Shown here piece after piece: positions 6,970-14,855 of a stretch of 23,934 bases of DNA. The translations under genes were made by a program, and so were the position numbers. Origin of the DNA: Myxococcales bacterium. Lineage in GTDB: Bacteria > Myxococcota > Myxococcia > Myxococcales > Myxococcaceae. Numbering within the stretch: position 1 is the stretch's first letter; every line of letters begins with the position of its first letter. The DNA is taken from the NCBI GenBank assembly GCA_003153055.1, contig PMBV01000256.1:2988-26921 (forward strand), written 5' to 3'. The notes beneath the pieces were generated by a model. It saw nothing but the letters and a program-made list of their open reading frames with translations. It ran no database searches and was not told the DNA's origin.

Positions 6970-7991
6970 CCTTCCTTGTTCTCGGTGACGCTCGGAGCTG
7001 GGGCCTCGGTCGGCGCCGAGGGGAGGGGGCTGGGCTCACTCGCCGCGGGTTCCGCAGGCGAAGGCGCGGCCTCTTCACCGGTGATCGGCTGGGCGGCTTC
7101 GAGACGAGCGCGGGCCTCGGCCTCGGCTTGATCCTCAGCGGCGTGCTTCTCTTTGATGCGCCGATCAGACTCGGCGATCTCTTCCGGCGTCAGGGTGCTG
7201 TGCTCGGCGTGCTGGCCGGTCTTCTTCTCGAGGTCCTTGAGCGCCCGGCGGGCGAGGTCGTTCTCGAGCAACGTCCGGTTGAGGCGCATCTCCACCGCAC
7301 GGAACTTGTCCCGCGCGAGGTTGGCCTCGGAGTACACCCGCTTCGACTCCCGGTGAATTCGGTCGATCTTCGCCCTCAGCCCCCGCACTTCGCGATCGAG
7401 CTCATTGGCGCGCTTCCGGTCGTTCGACGACTGCTGCTCGAGGCGGGCGATGCGCTCCTTCTCGACGTCAGACAGCTCGCGGATCACCCTCTGCACCACC
7501 TCCTGGCGCTCAGGGGGCTTCTCGGCGGGCTTCTCCTCGGTGCGCTCCACGGCCTTGCGTCGGGAGCGACTCTCGTCTGACTGGGCCTTGAGCCGCTGCA
7601 CCTCGGCCAGGGCCGTGGCGAGCTCGGCCCGGGTGGCCTCGAGCTGCAGGGAGGCGTGCCGCTCCACCTCGGCCCGCGCCTTGGCGAGGTCATCGACGCT
7701 CTTGTCGGCCTCCTTCTGCTCGAAGAGCTTCTTCTTCGCCGCCTTCAGCTCGTCCTTGATTTCCCCATGAGCCTTCCTGAGCTCCTCCAGGTCTCTTTTC
7801 TTCTTGTCGAGCTCCGATTCGAGCTTCTTGCCGCGGTCCTCGCCGCGCTCGAGTCGGGCGGGGCCCTTCTCGGACTCGCCGGCGACCTGGGCCGCGACCG
7901 ACTTCTGGCCGGAGCCGAGGATGCCGAAGTTGAAGGCGAGGCTGATTACCAGCGCCACGCCCAACAGAATGATGAGGGCCGTCACCGTCAC
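6966..7991 (-). CDS. Membrane-anchored coiled-coil protein (341 aa)
   Basis: The N-terminus is a single hydrophobic anchor (TALIILLGVALVISLAFNFG). It is followed by about 260 residues of almost unbroken charged heptad-like helix, for example LESELDKKKRDLEELRKAHG and ERIARLEQQSSNDRKRANEL, then a flexible Pro/Ala/Glu-rich tail. The single anchor before a long rod suggests a spacer or scaffold at the inner membrane. I recognise no enzyme motif, and similarity to TolA-like or SMC-like proteins would be compositional only. The start is a GTG at 7991, supported by AAGGAG six bases upstream (7998-8003). It is transcribed divergently from the lysine operon and converges with the thioredoxin gene. Confidence 0.85.
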   Translation of the reverse strand: MTVTALIILLGVALVISLAFNFGILGSGQKSVAAQVAGESEKGPARLERGEDRGKKLESELDKKKRDLEELRKAHGEIKDELKAAKKKLFEQKEADKSVDDLAKARAEVERHASLQLEATRAELATALAEVQRLKAQSDESRSRRKAVERTEEKPAEKPPERQEVVQRVIRELSDVEKERIARLEQQSSNDRKRANELDREVRGLRAKIDRIHRESKRVYSEANLARDKFRAVEMRLNRTLLENDLARRALKDLEKKTGQHAEHSTLTPEEIAESDRRIKEKHAAEDQAEAEARARLEAAQPITGEEAAPSPAEPAASEPSPLPSAPTEAPAPSVTENKEG

Positions 7992-8179
7992 GTGAGACTC
8001 CTTGGTTACTCGTTCGTAAAAAGGCGGCGGAACTTACCGGTACATGGGTGTCCGGTTCAACGAGAGATACGGCCGCCCTGTCGAGTTGAGCGCTTGGGGG
8101 CTCGGCGAAACGTCGAAGGAGGCGAAAGAAGGCCCGATGCGGCGGTCTCTTTCGAGCCTTGGGTGGGGTTCAACTGTAT
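7992..8179. promoter_or_regulatory. Divergent intergenic region upstream of kamD
   Basis: This 188-base gap must hold the promoters of the coiled-coil gene and the lysine operon, but I find no convincing sigma-70 pair for either. It contains an inverted repeat CGAAAGA/TCTTTCG about 55 bases before kamD. I see no recognisable cobalamin riboswitch box, which might have been expected before a B12-dependent enzyme. Confidence 0.4.
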
Positions 8180-9745
8180 ATGGCGAATATGTCTGGCCTC
8201 TTCGTACCCGATGTGCAGGTCGCCCACGCGAGAAAACTGGCCTGGGAAATCACCCAGCCCATCATCGACCTGGTCCAGCGCCACACGACCGCCTCGGTCG
8301 AACGCACCGTGCTCCGGTGGCTCGGGGTCGACGGCGCCGGGCAGCTCGGTGCGCCCTTGGCCAACCTGATGGTCGACCGGCTGCAGTCGGCCGGGGTGTT
8401 GGCGAAGGGCGCCGCCTACTGGTACGGCCGCGCGCTGCGGCTGGGCGCCAAGAGCCCGGTCGACGCGGTGGAGCGCCTCACGGCGCTGCCCAACGCGGTG
8501 CTGATGGAGCCCTTGCCCGAGGCCGAGGAGCGAGCCCTGCGAGACGAGGTGCGGGCCGAGGCGAGGGGGGTGGCCGCCGAGCTCAGAGCCCGCGTCGAGC
8601 GGCGCGACGCCCTCAAGGCCGAGTTCCCCATGCCCCCGGCCCCGCACAAGTACGTCATCGTCGCCACGGGCAACATCTTCGACGACGTCGACCAAGCGCG
8701 CGCCGCGGCCCAGGCCGGCGCCGACATCATCGCGGTGATCCGCTCTACCGCCCAATCGTTGCTCGACTACGTGCCGCAGGGCGCCACCACCGAGGGTTAC
8801 GGCGGCACCTACGCGACCCAGGAGAACTTTCGGATCATGCGCGAGGCCCTCGACGAGGAGTCGAGGAAGCTCAAGCGCTACGTGCAGCTCACCAACTACT
8901 CCTCGGGCCTCTGCATGTCGGAGATCGCCTTCATGGCGGCCTGGGAGCGGCTGGACATGCTCCTCAACGACGCGATGTACGGAATCCTCTTTCGCGACAT
9001 CAACATGCGGCGCACCTTCATCGATCAGTACTTCTCGCGGCGCATCTGCTCCCTGGCTGGCATCATCATCAACACCGGAGAAGACAACTACATCACCACC
9101 GCCGACGCGTACGAGGCGGCCCACACCGTCATCGCTTCACAGTTCATCAACGAGAGCTTCGCCCACCGAGCGGGGCTGGCCGACTGGCAGCTCGGCATCG
9201 GGCACTCCTACGAGATCGACCCCCATCGCCCCGAGACGCTCCTGCTCGAGCTGTCACAGGCCATGCTGGTCCGGCGGTGCTTTCCCAAGGCCCCGCTCAA
9301 GTACATGCCGCCCACCAAGCACAAGGAGACCGACATCTTCTTCAGCCACGCCTACGACGTCATGGCCGATCTGGTCGCGGTGTGGACTCGCCAGGGTATT
9401 CAGCTCCTCGGCATGATGACCGAGGCCATGCACACGCCGCTGTTGGCGGATCGCTACGTGGCCCTCAAGGCGGCCTCGTACATTCACCGTGCGGCGCGAG
9501 GCATCGACGAGGAGTTCACCGTGAGAGAAGACGGGAAGATCGCCAACCGGGCCCGCTTCGTCTTTGGCAAGGCCATCGAGCTCCTCGAGGAGTGTCAGAG
9601 AGACGGCATGGTCGCCGCCATCGGGCAGGGGCGTTTCGGCGACGTCAAGCGCACCGAGACCTCGGGCAAGGGCCTCGACGGGGTCATCGAGAAGGCCCCC
9701 GACTACTTCAACCCCTTTCTCGACCTCATGGAGGGACGAACATGA
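8180..9745 (+). CDS. kamD: Lysine 5,6-aminomutase alpha subunit KamD
   Basis: With KamE this forms the adenosylcobalamin- and PLP-dependent enzyme that moves the terminal amino group of D-lysine or beta-lysine (product from beta-lysine: 3,5-diaminohexanoate). The 521-residue product matches the clostridial alpha subunit along its whole length, including RHTTASVERTVLRWLGVDG near the start, YVIVATGNIFDDVDQARAAA, SLLDYVPQGATTEGYGGTYA, GILFRDINMRRTFIDQYFSR, NTGEDNYITTADAYEAAHTV and KAPLKYMPPTKHKETDIFF. The end GKGLDGVIEKAPDYFNPFLDLM is also family-typical. ATG codons at 8180 and 8189 are both possible, and a TTG at 8159 is less likely; none has a strong ribosome binding site, so the exact start is open. 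The stop overlaps the ATG of the next gene (ATGA, 9742-9745). Confidence 0.97.
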   Translation: MANMSGLFVPDVQVAHARKLAWEITQPIIDLVQRHTTASVERTVLRWLGVDGAGQLGAPLANLMVDRLQSAGVLAKGAAYWYGRALRLGAKSPVDAVERLTALPNAVLMEPLPEAEERALRDEVRAEARGVAAELRARVERRDALKAEFPMPPAPHKYVIVATGNIFDDVDQARAAAQAGADIIAVIRSTAQSLLDYVPQGATTEGYGGTYATQENFRIMREALDEESRKLKRYVQLTNYSSGLCMSEIAFMAAWERLDMLLNDAMYGILFRDINMRRTFIDQYFSRRICSLAGIIINTGEDNYITTADAYEAAHTVIASQFINESFAHRAGLADWQLGIGHSYEIDPHRPETLLLELSQAMLVRRCFPKAPLKYMPPTKHKETDIFFSHAYDVMADLVAVWTRQGIQLLGMMTEAMHTPLLADRYVALKAASYIHRAARGIDEEFTVREDGKIANRARFVFGKAIELLEECQRDGMVAAIGQGRFGDVKRTETSGKGLDGVIEKAPDYFNPFLDLMEGRT

Positions 9746-10227
9746 TCCCGTCTGGTCTTCTGGTGGCCCTGGCCCTGACGGGGGGCGAAGTCCTGGCCCC
9801 CACGACGCTCCTCGGCCTGTCGTTCAGGGCGCCCGCGAGCTGGGAGAAGTCCAGTCCCGACGAGCACTCGGTGGAGTGGACCGCCGCCCACGACATGGCA
9901 AAGCTGGCGGTGTCGGCCTTTCCTTTGGAGAAGCTCCAGACCTCCGCCGGCTGCATGAAGAAGCTGCTCGACGCGGTCGGGAAGGGCGGCTTCGAGACCA
10001 TGACGCTCGGCACCCAGCCGGCGGCCAAGAAGATCACCAGCGACTTCGTGGGAGAAGGCGAACGGGCCAAGGTGGAGGCGAACCGCGTCACGACCACCAC
10101 CATCATCGGCTGCAACGGGAAGATGAAGTGGGTGATGACCTGGAGCGCCCGGACCTCCGAGGCCGCCCGCTTCGGCCCGATGCTGAGGCGCATCATCGAG
10201 TCCATCTCGTACGGGAAGACGCCATGA
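9742..10227 (+). CDS. Probable exported protein between kamD and kamE (161 aa)
   Basis: I do not recognise the family with certainty. The first 18 residues ([18 protein letters not shown]) look like a short signal peptide without a lipobox Cys. The rest begins [15 protein letters not shown], passes through [19 protein letters not shown], and ends [15 protein letters not shown]. This order (strand, polar loop, amphipathic C-terminal helix) recalls PsbP/DcrB-like small domains, but that is only a fold guess. Two cysteines (in SAGCMKK and IIGCNGK) could pair. It overlaps both neighbours by ATGA and has a GGAGGG ribosome binding site at 9730-9735, so it is translated as part of the aminomutase operon. 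In the lysine operons I know of, kamD and kamE are adjacent, so an exported protein here is unexpected. Codon use looks like that of its neighbours. Confidence 0.85.
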   Translation: MIPSGLLVALALTGGEVLAPTTLLGLSFRAPASWEKSSPDEHSVEWTAAHDMAKLAVSAFPLEKLQTSAGCMKKLLDAVGKGGFETMTLGTQPAAKKITSDFVGEGERAKVEANRVTTTTIIGCNGKMKWVMTWSARTSEAARFGPMLRRIIESISYGKTP

Positions 10228-11009
10228 GCCCCAAAGACCGGCAGCTCATTCGCCCCTATGGCGACCGCCGCGACGACGGCGTGATGCAGCTCTCGTTCAC
10301 GTTGCCAGTGCCAGCCTCCGAGAAGGCCAAGGAGGCCGCGGCGCAGATGGTGAAGAAGCTCGGGTTCACCGACGTGAAGGTGGCCGCCATGGAGCAGGCC
10401 GCCGACGCCTACAGCTTCTTCATCGTCTACGCGCGCTCGCCCGTCGTCCTCGACTACGCCGACATCGACGTGCCCGAGCTGGTCATCAGAAAGCGCAGCT
10501 TCGACGAGCTCAACGCCCTCATCGAGGATCAGGTCGCCCGCAAGGTGGTGGTGTTCGGCGCCTGCACCGGCTCGGACACCCACACCGTGGGCATCGACGC
10601 CATTCTCAACATGAAGGGCTTCTCGGGCGACTACGGCCTCGAGCGCTACCCCTGGTTCGAGGCCCACAACCTCGGCAGCCAGGTGCCCAACGGCGAGCTG
10701 GTGCGCTTGGCCAAAGAAGGGCGGGCCGACGCCATCTTGGTGAGTCAAGTGGTGACCCAGCGCGACGTGCACAAAGAGAACAGCCGCCAGTTCATCGAGG
10801 AGGCCAAGAAGCAAGGCCTCTACGGCAAGGTGACGCTGCTCCTGGGCGGACCTCGGGTCGATCACGCGCTCGCCCTCGAGCTCGGCTTCGACGCGGGCTT
10901 CGGGCCTGGCACCAAACCGTCCAATGTGGCGAACTTCGTGGTGCATCAGGTCATGCAGCGCATGGGCAAGGAAGCCAAGGGCACGCGCTACGAAGGAGAG
11001 CCCACATGA
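10224..11009 (+). CDS. kamE: Lysine 5,6-aminomutase beta subunit KamE
   Basis: This 261-residue subunit carries the cobalamin-binding Rossmann domain and the PLP-linking lysine of the aminomutase. The motif DTHTVG (D118, H120, G123) is the DxHxxG signature of base-off/His-on B12 binding. K131 in [16 protein letters not shown] sits 11 residues after that His, matching the H133/K144 pair of the clostridial enzyme, where the Lys forms the internal aldimine. Further family blocks are [13 protein letters not shown] and [20 protein letters not shown]. The N-terminus ([20 protein letters not shown]) is also typical. The length is normal and all key residues are present, so the enzyme should be functional together with KamD. 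The start overlaps the preceding stop, and its own stop overlaps the start of kal. Confidence 0.97.
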   Translation: MSPKDRQLIRPYGDRRDDGVMQLSFTLPVPASEKAKEAAAQMVKKLGFTDVKVAAMEQAADAYSFFIVYARSPVVLDYADIDVPELVIRKRSFDELNALIEDQVARKVVVFGACTGSDTHTVGIDAILNMKGFSGDYGLERYPWFEAHNLGSQVPNGELVRLAKEGRADAILVSQVVTQRDVHKENSRQFIEEAKKQGLYGKVTLLLGGPRVDHALALELGFDAGFGPGTKPSNVANFVVHQVMQRMGKEAKGTRYEGEPT

Positions 11010-11413
11010 GCCACCCCGGTGTCGGACTCACGGTCACGCTCCGGCTGCGGATGTCGGCCCACGACGCGCACTACGGAGGCAACCTGGTCGACGGCGCCCG
11101 CATGCTGGGGCTGTTCGGCGACGTCGCCACCGAGCTGTTGATTCGACTCGACGGTGACGAGGGCCTGTTCCGGGCCTACGACTCGGTGGAGTTCCTCGCC
11201 CCGGTGCACGCGGGAGACTTCATCGAGGTCGAGGGGGTCATCACCGACGTGGGCAACACCAGCCGGAAGATGCGCTTCACCGCCCGCAAGGTGATCCGCG
11301 CCGCGCCCGAAGTCAGCGACTCGGCCGCGGTGGTGCTCGAGCCTCCCCTCGACGTGTGCCGGGCGAGCGGCACCTGCGTCACGCCCAAGGCCAAGCAGCG
11401 AGGGGCGCCATGA
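11006..11413 (+). CDS. kal: 3-aminobutyryl-CoA ammonia lyase Kal
   Basis: Kal removes ammonia from L-3-aminobutyryl-CoA to give crotonyl-CoA, late in the lysine fermentation pathway. The 135-residue protein has hotdog-fold features: [20 protein letters not shown] (active-site helix region), then [20 protein letters not shown] and a beta-rich second half ([20 protein letters not shown]). The length is right for Kal (roughly 125-140 residues). It is assigned by fold plus position between kamE and kce, as in known lysine operons; a general thioesterase would be the alternative without this context. A good AAGGAG ribosome binding site (10993-10998) precedes the ATG at 11006. Confidence 0.92.
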   Translation: MSHPGVGLTVTLRLRMSAHDAHYGGNLVDGARMLGLFGDVATELLIRLDGDEGLFRAYDSVEFLAPVHAGDFIEVEGVITDVGNTSRKMRFTARKVIRAAPEVSDSAAVVLEPPLDVCRASGTCVTPKAKQRGAP

Positions 11414-12228
11414 CGCCGATGATCCTCACCGCGGCCATGGTCGGCGCCGAGGTCACCCGCGCACAGACACCGTACCTCCCCATTTCCCCCGAGGAGATCG
11501 CCGAGGACGCCGTCCGCTGCCGTGCCGCCGGGGCCGCCATGGTGCACCTCCATGTGCGCACCCCCGACGGTCGGCCCAGCCAGTCGCCCGAGCTCTTCCG
11601 GGCCGCCATCAGAGCCATCAGGGCCCGCACCGACGTGTTGGTGCAGGTCTCCACCGGAGGCGCGGTGGGTATGACGGCCGACGAGCGCTGCGGGCCTCTC
11701 ACCCTGACCGGTGACGATCGTCCCGACATGGCCACCCTGACCACCGGCTCGGTCAACTTCGGCGACGAGATCTTCGCCAACCCCCGAGCCCTCGTTCGCG
11801 ACATCGCCGCCCGAATCAAGGCGGCTGGCCTCAAGCCCGAGCTGGAGTGCTTCGACGTCGGCATGGTCGACGCCGCTCGCTCGCTCGAGGGCCTGGTCTC
11901 GTTCCCGGCCCACTTCGACTTCGTCCTCGGGGTGGGTGGGGCCCTCGCCGCCTCGGAGGAGGGCCTCGACTTTCTCGTTCGCTACATTCCTCAGGGCTCC
12001 ACGTGGACCTGCGCCGCCATGGGGCGCCATCAGCTCCCCTTCGTCACCCTGGCGGCCGAGCGAGGAGGGCACGCCCGCGTGGGCCTCGAGGACAATCTCT
12101 ACCTGTCGAAGGGCGTGCTGGCGAAAGGCAACTTCGAGCTGGTGGCCGAGGCGAGCCGTCGTGCGCGCGAGAAGGGGCGCCAGCCCGCCTCACCCGATGA
12201 GGCCAGGGCCATCCTCCGGCTCGGGTAG
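11410..12228 (+). CDS. kce: 3-keto-5-aminohexanoate cleavage enzyme Kce (BKACE family)
   Basis: Kce condenses 3-keto-5-aminohexanoate with acetyl-CoA and splits it into acetoacetate and 3-aminobutyryl-CoA. The 272-residue protein is a TIM-barrel member of the DUF849/BKACE family. Metal-binding HxH is in [17 protein letters not shown], the substrate loop [14 protein letters not shown] follows, and SVNFGD and [12 protein letters not shown] are family blocks. The metal-ligand glutamate is in [16 protein letters not shown] members act on different beta-keto acids; location after kamD, kamE and kal makes Kce by far the best choice. The ATG at 11410 overlaps the kal stop and gives the family-typical start ([21 protein letters not shown]). 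It is the last gene of the operon, with 52 bases before the cyclase gene. Confidence 0.95.
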   Translation: MTPMILTAAMVGAEVTRAQTPYLPISPEEIAEDAVRCRAAGAAMVHLHVRTPDGRPSQSPELFRAAIRAIRARTDVLVQVSTGGAVGMTADERCGPLTLTGDDRPDMATLTTGSVNFGDEIFANPRALVRDIAARIKAAGLKPELECFDVGMVDAARSLEGLVSFPAHFDFVLGVGGALAASEEGLDFLVRYIPQGSTWTCAAMGRHQLPFVTLAAERGGHARVGLEDNLYLSKGVLAKGNFELVAEASRRAREKGRQPASPDEARAILRLG

Positions 12229-12280
12229 GTGGTTCAGCTACTTTTGATCGGCGCCCTGTCGTAGGATCCTTCGACCCCGA

Positions 12281-14203
12281 ATGAGCGTCGCCTTGAATTC
12301 CGAGTCTGACGTGGTCATCGCCAACCCCCTGAGGGCGAGCGGCCTGGTCGACGCGGCGACGGTGGAGCGAGCTCGTGCGTACGCGCGGGAAAAGGGAGGC
12401 TCTCTCTCCGATGCCTTGCTTCGGCTGAACCTGGTGAAGGAGCCCGATTTTCTCCGGGTCTTCGCCGAGCTCTATTCCACCCGCTTCGTCAAGGCTGAGA
12501 AGCTGAGGTCACTGAAGCTCGACGAGGCGCTGCTCGACCGCGTGGGGGTGCGCTCGGCGGAGCGGCTGCGCATGTGCCCCATCAGGTGGGATCCCGCCAG
12601 CCAGGAGCTCCATGTCGTGGCCGGCATTCCTCTGTCCTCCAACCTCGAGCCCGAGCTCCGCCAGGCCGTGGGGGCGCGCTCGCTGGCGGTGTATGTCGCC
12701 ACGGCCGGGGCCGTCGCCGCGCTGGTCAATCGCGCCTACTACCACAAAGCAGACGCCTTCGACGAGGTGACCCCCAACGGCGCTGGACCATCGCTCCGGC
12801 GGCAGCAACGGCTGGCGGCGAGCGGGGCGACGAATCCCCGCGACGGCGTGGAGACGCCGGTCGAGGTCCCTGCCGCCGCCCCAGCTCCCGACCTCCGGCC
12901 CACGCTGGGCGATCGACCCGAGCCGACGGCCGTGTTCGGCATCCCCTCGCCGCTCCCCGGTGAGAGCAAGACCGTCATGGTGAACCTCGAGGCGCTCACC
13001 ATCGCCACGCTCCGGCGCGAGAACGCCCGCTACCGCATCGCCCAGGAGTTCCACCGTCGAGTGTCGCTCGAGCGCAACGTGGAGACGATGGTGGAGCGCA
13101 TTCTGCAAGTCGTCTTCGAGCTCCTTCCGGCAGACGGGGCCGCGGTGTGGCTCAGCTCCGGGCAGTACGCCTCGAAGAGCAAGGAGGCAGGCCACGACGT
13201 CGAAGTGCCGCGGGCGATCATCGATCAAGCGCTGGGCACGCAGGGCGGGGTGCTCACTCACAACGCCCAGATGGATCAGCGCTTCGATCGGTCGCACACC
13301 ATTCTCGCGCGAGGGGTCAAGAGCGTGATGGCCGTGCCGCTGCGGACCCGCAGCGCGACCATCGGCATCCTCTACGTCGAATCGCTCTCGGTGAGCGCGG
13401 CCTTCACCGAGGAGGATCTCCCGCTGCTCGACTCGATCGCGGCCCAGGCCTCACTCTTGCTCGACAACGCGGCGCTCGTCGCCCAGGTTCAGCGTGAGAT
13501 GGAGACCCGCGCGGGCCTCTCGCGGTTCCTCTCGCAGGGCGCCGTCGACGAAGTGCTGTCGGGTCGGCTCCGGCTGAACCTCGAGGGCCAGAGCACCGAG
13601 CTCACCGTGCTGTTCGCTGACATTCGGGGCTTCACCGGGTTGTCCGCCCAGCTGCGCCCCGAGGAGGTCGTTCGGTTTCTCAACGCCTTCTTCGCCGAGG
13701 CCGTCGACACGGTGGAGCGCCACGGAGGCATCGTCGACAAGTTCATCGGCGACTGTGTCATGGCACTGTGGGGCGCGGTGAAGCCGGCGGAAGACGACGC
13801 GCGGCGGGCGATCCAGGCGGCCCTCGAGATGGTCGAACGGGCCTCCCGCATCACGGTGAAAGGCAGCCCCTTGAGAATGGGCGTGGGCCTCAATACCGGC
13901 GCGGCGGTGGTGGGTGCCATCGGCGGCAAGAAGCGCCTTGACTACACCGCCATCGGGGCGACGGTGAACCTGGCGGCCCGCCTCTGCAGCATCGCCGAGC
14001 CGCAAGAGGTGCTCATCACCGCCGAGACATTGGTGCGGGTTGGCCCGGGGCTGTCGAGCGAGGCCAGCCCCCCGGTCTTGCTCAAGGGCTTCGAGACGCC
14101 AGTGGTGCCCTATCGGGTGAGGGGCCTGTTCGCCCCAGGGGTCGGGAGCGCGGCCGACTCCCAGTCGACGCTGCCCTTTTCGCGGGCTCGACGAGACCGG
14201 TGA
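12281..14203 (+). CDS. MshEN-like/GAF/class III adenylate cyclase
   Basis: A 640-residue soluble signalling protein with three modules. Residues about 10-155 resemble the GspE/MshE N-terminal domain (GGSLSDALLRLNLVKEPDFL), some members of which bind cyclic di-GMP. After a Pro/Ala-rich linker, about 260-408 is a GAF sensor domain (FELLPADGAAVWLSSGQ, then VMAVPLRTRSATIGILYVES). The C-terminal catalytic domain (about 438-620) has both metal aspartates (D447 in LFADIRGFT, D491 in KFIGDC), the purine-selecting pair K487 and T556, and N563/R567 in TVNLAARL. A Lys/Thr pair is the arrangement of the cyanobacterial adenylate cyclase CyaB1, so cAMP is the expected product. No membrane segment is seen. 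The ATG at 12281 has only a weak ribosome binding site. The ligand of the sensory half is unknown. Confidence 0.93.
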   Translation: MSVALNSESDVVIANPLRASGLVDAATVERARAYAREKGGSLSDALLRLNLVKEPDFLRVFAELYSTRFVKAEKLRSLKLDEALLDRVGVRSAERLRMCPIRWDPASQELHVVAGIPLSSNLEPELRQAVGARSLAVYVATAGAVAALVNRAYYHKADAFDEVTPNGAGPSLRRQQRLAASGATNPRDGVETPVEVPAAAPAPDLRPTLGDRPEPTAVFGIPSPLPGESKTVMVNLEALTIATLRRENARYRIAQEFHRRVSLERNVETMVERILQVVFELLPADGAAVWLSSGQYASKSKEAGHDVEVPRAIIDQALGTQGGVLTHNAQMDQRFDRSHTILARGVKSVMAVPLRTRSATIGILYVESLSVSAAFTEEDLPLLDSIAAQASLLLDNAALVAQVQREMETRAGLSRFLSQGAVDEVLSGRLRLNLEGQSTELTVLFADIRGFTGLSAQLRPEEVVRFLNAFFAEAVDTVERHGGIVDKFIGDCVMALWGAVKPAEDDARRAIQAALEMVERASRITVKGSPLRMGVGLNTGAAVVGAIGGKKRLDYTAIGATVNLAARLCSIAEPQEVLITAETLVRVGPGLSSEASPPVLLKGFETPVVPYRVRGLFAPGVGSAADSQSTLPFSRARRDR

Positions 14204-14222
14204 ATCACTGCTCGCGTCGAGC
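14186..14222. repeat. Inverted repeat at the end of the cyclase gene
   Basis: GCTCGACG (14186-14193) and CGTCGAGC (14215-14222) form a perfect 8-bp stem around a 21-base loop that includes the cyclase stop codon. There is no U-tract; it may be a weak terminator, or merely chance in GC-rich DNA. Confidence 0.35.
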
Positions 14223-14279
14223 GTCAGAATAGAGCTAGAGGGCCTGCTGTTCCTCGTCGGTCCGGAGGTTCTTACACTC

Positions 14280-14855
14280 GTGTTCGCTCCAATCGTTGGG
14301 CTGGTGCTGTTGACCACGGCGCCGTCGAGCCTGAGCCCCCTGGGCGTGGTGAAGGCGGCTGACGCCGAGGTTGAGAAGATCTTGGCGGGTCAAGACGCGT
14401 CGGTCGACAAGCTCGCCACTCGCGCAGACGACTTCATCGATTTCGTCGAGCTGGCCCGCCGCGCGCTCGGTCGAGACTGGGCGCCCCTGTCGAAGAAGCA
14501 GCAAGACGACTTCTCGGCCACCATGAAGGGGGTCTTGCGGGCGAGCTACGCTCAGAAGGCCTTCGGCGACGGGCGGGGGAGCGGCAAGGTCGAGTACGGC
14601 GAGGAGCGCGTGGAGGGAAACGAGGCCACCGTCGCCACCACCATCAAGGTCAAAGAAGAGACGTTTCCGGTCGTCTACAAGCTCTTCAGGTCCGGCCCCA
14701 AGAGTGGTTGGAAGATCTACGACGTCATCACCGACGAGGTCTCGCTGGTGTCGACGTACAATGATCAGTTCCGCCAGGTCATCGCCAAGAAGGGCTTCGA
14801 CGGGCTCCTCAAGTCGCTCAAGGCGCGAAGGGAGCAACTCGAGGCGAAAAAGTAG
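14280..14855 (+). CDS. MlaC/Ttg2D-like phospholipid-binding protein
   Basis: MlaC carries phospholipids through the periplasm between the outer-membrane lipoprotein MlaA and the inner-membrane MlaFEDB transporter. The 191-residue product has a short signal-like N-terminus (FAPIVGLVLLTTAPSSL) and the MlaC-type order of segments: VDKLATRADDFIDFVELARRALGRDW, LSKKQQDDFSATMKGVLRASYAQK, a beta sheet part with FPVVYKLFRS and GWKIYDVITDEVSLVSTYNDQF, and an end helix FRQVIAKKGFDGLLKSL. The block WKIYDVxxDxVSLVxxYxxQF is diagnostic for this family. The start is a GTG at 14280 with GGAGG 11 bases upstream. No other mla genes are in the window, so it is a stand-alone copy. It converges with the gene ending at 14856 with no gap at all. 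Confidence 0.9.
   Translation: MFAPIVGLVLLTTAPSSLSPLGVVKAADAEVEKILAGQDASVDKLATRADDFIDFVELARRALGRDWAPLSKKQQDDFSATMKGVLRASYAQKAFGDGRGSGKVEYGEERVEGNEATVATTIKVKEETFPVVYKLFRSGPKSGWKIYDVITDEVSLVSTYNDQFRQVIAKKGFDGLLKSLKARREQLEAKK

Noticed and set aside
7992..8179. Possible cobalamin riboswitch before the B12-dependent aminomutase operon
   Set aside because: I looked for the conserved B12-box type sequence and found none, and the gap is short for a full riboswitch.
8044..9741. Long plus-strand frame leading into the gene between kamD and kamE
   Set aside because: The first 566 codons are an Arg/His/Pro-rich shadow of kamD; only the part from the ATG at 9742 is a real gene, so this is not a fusion.
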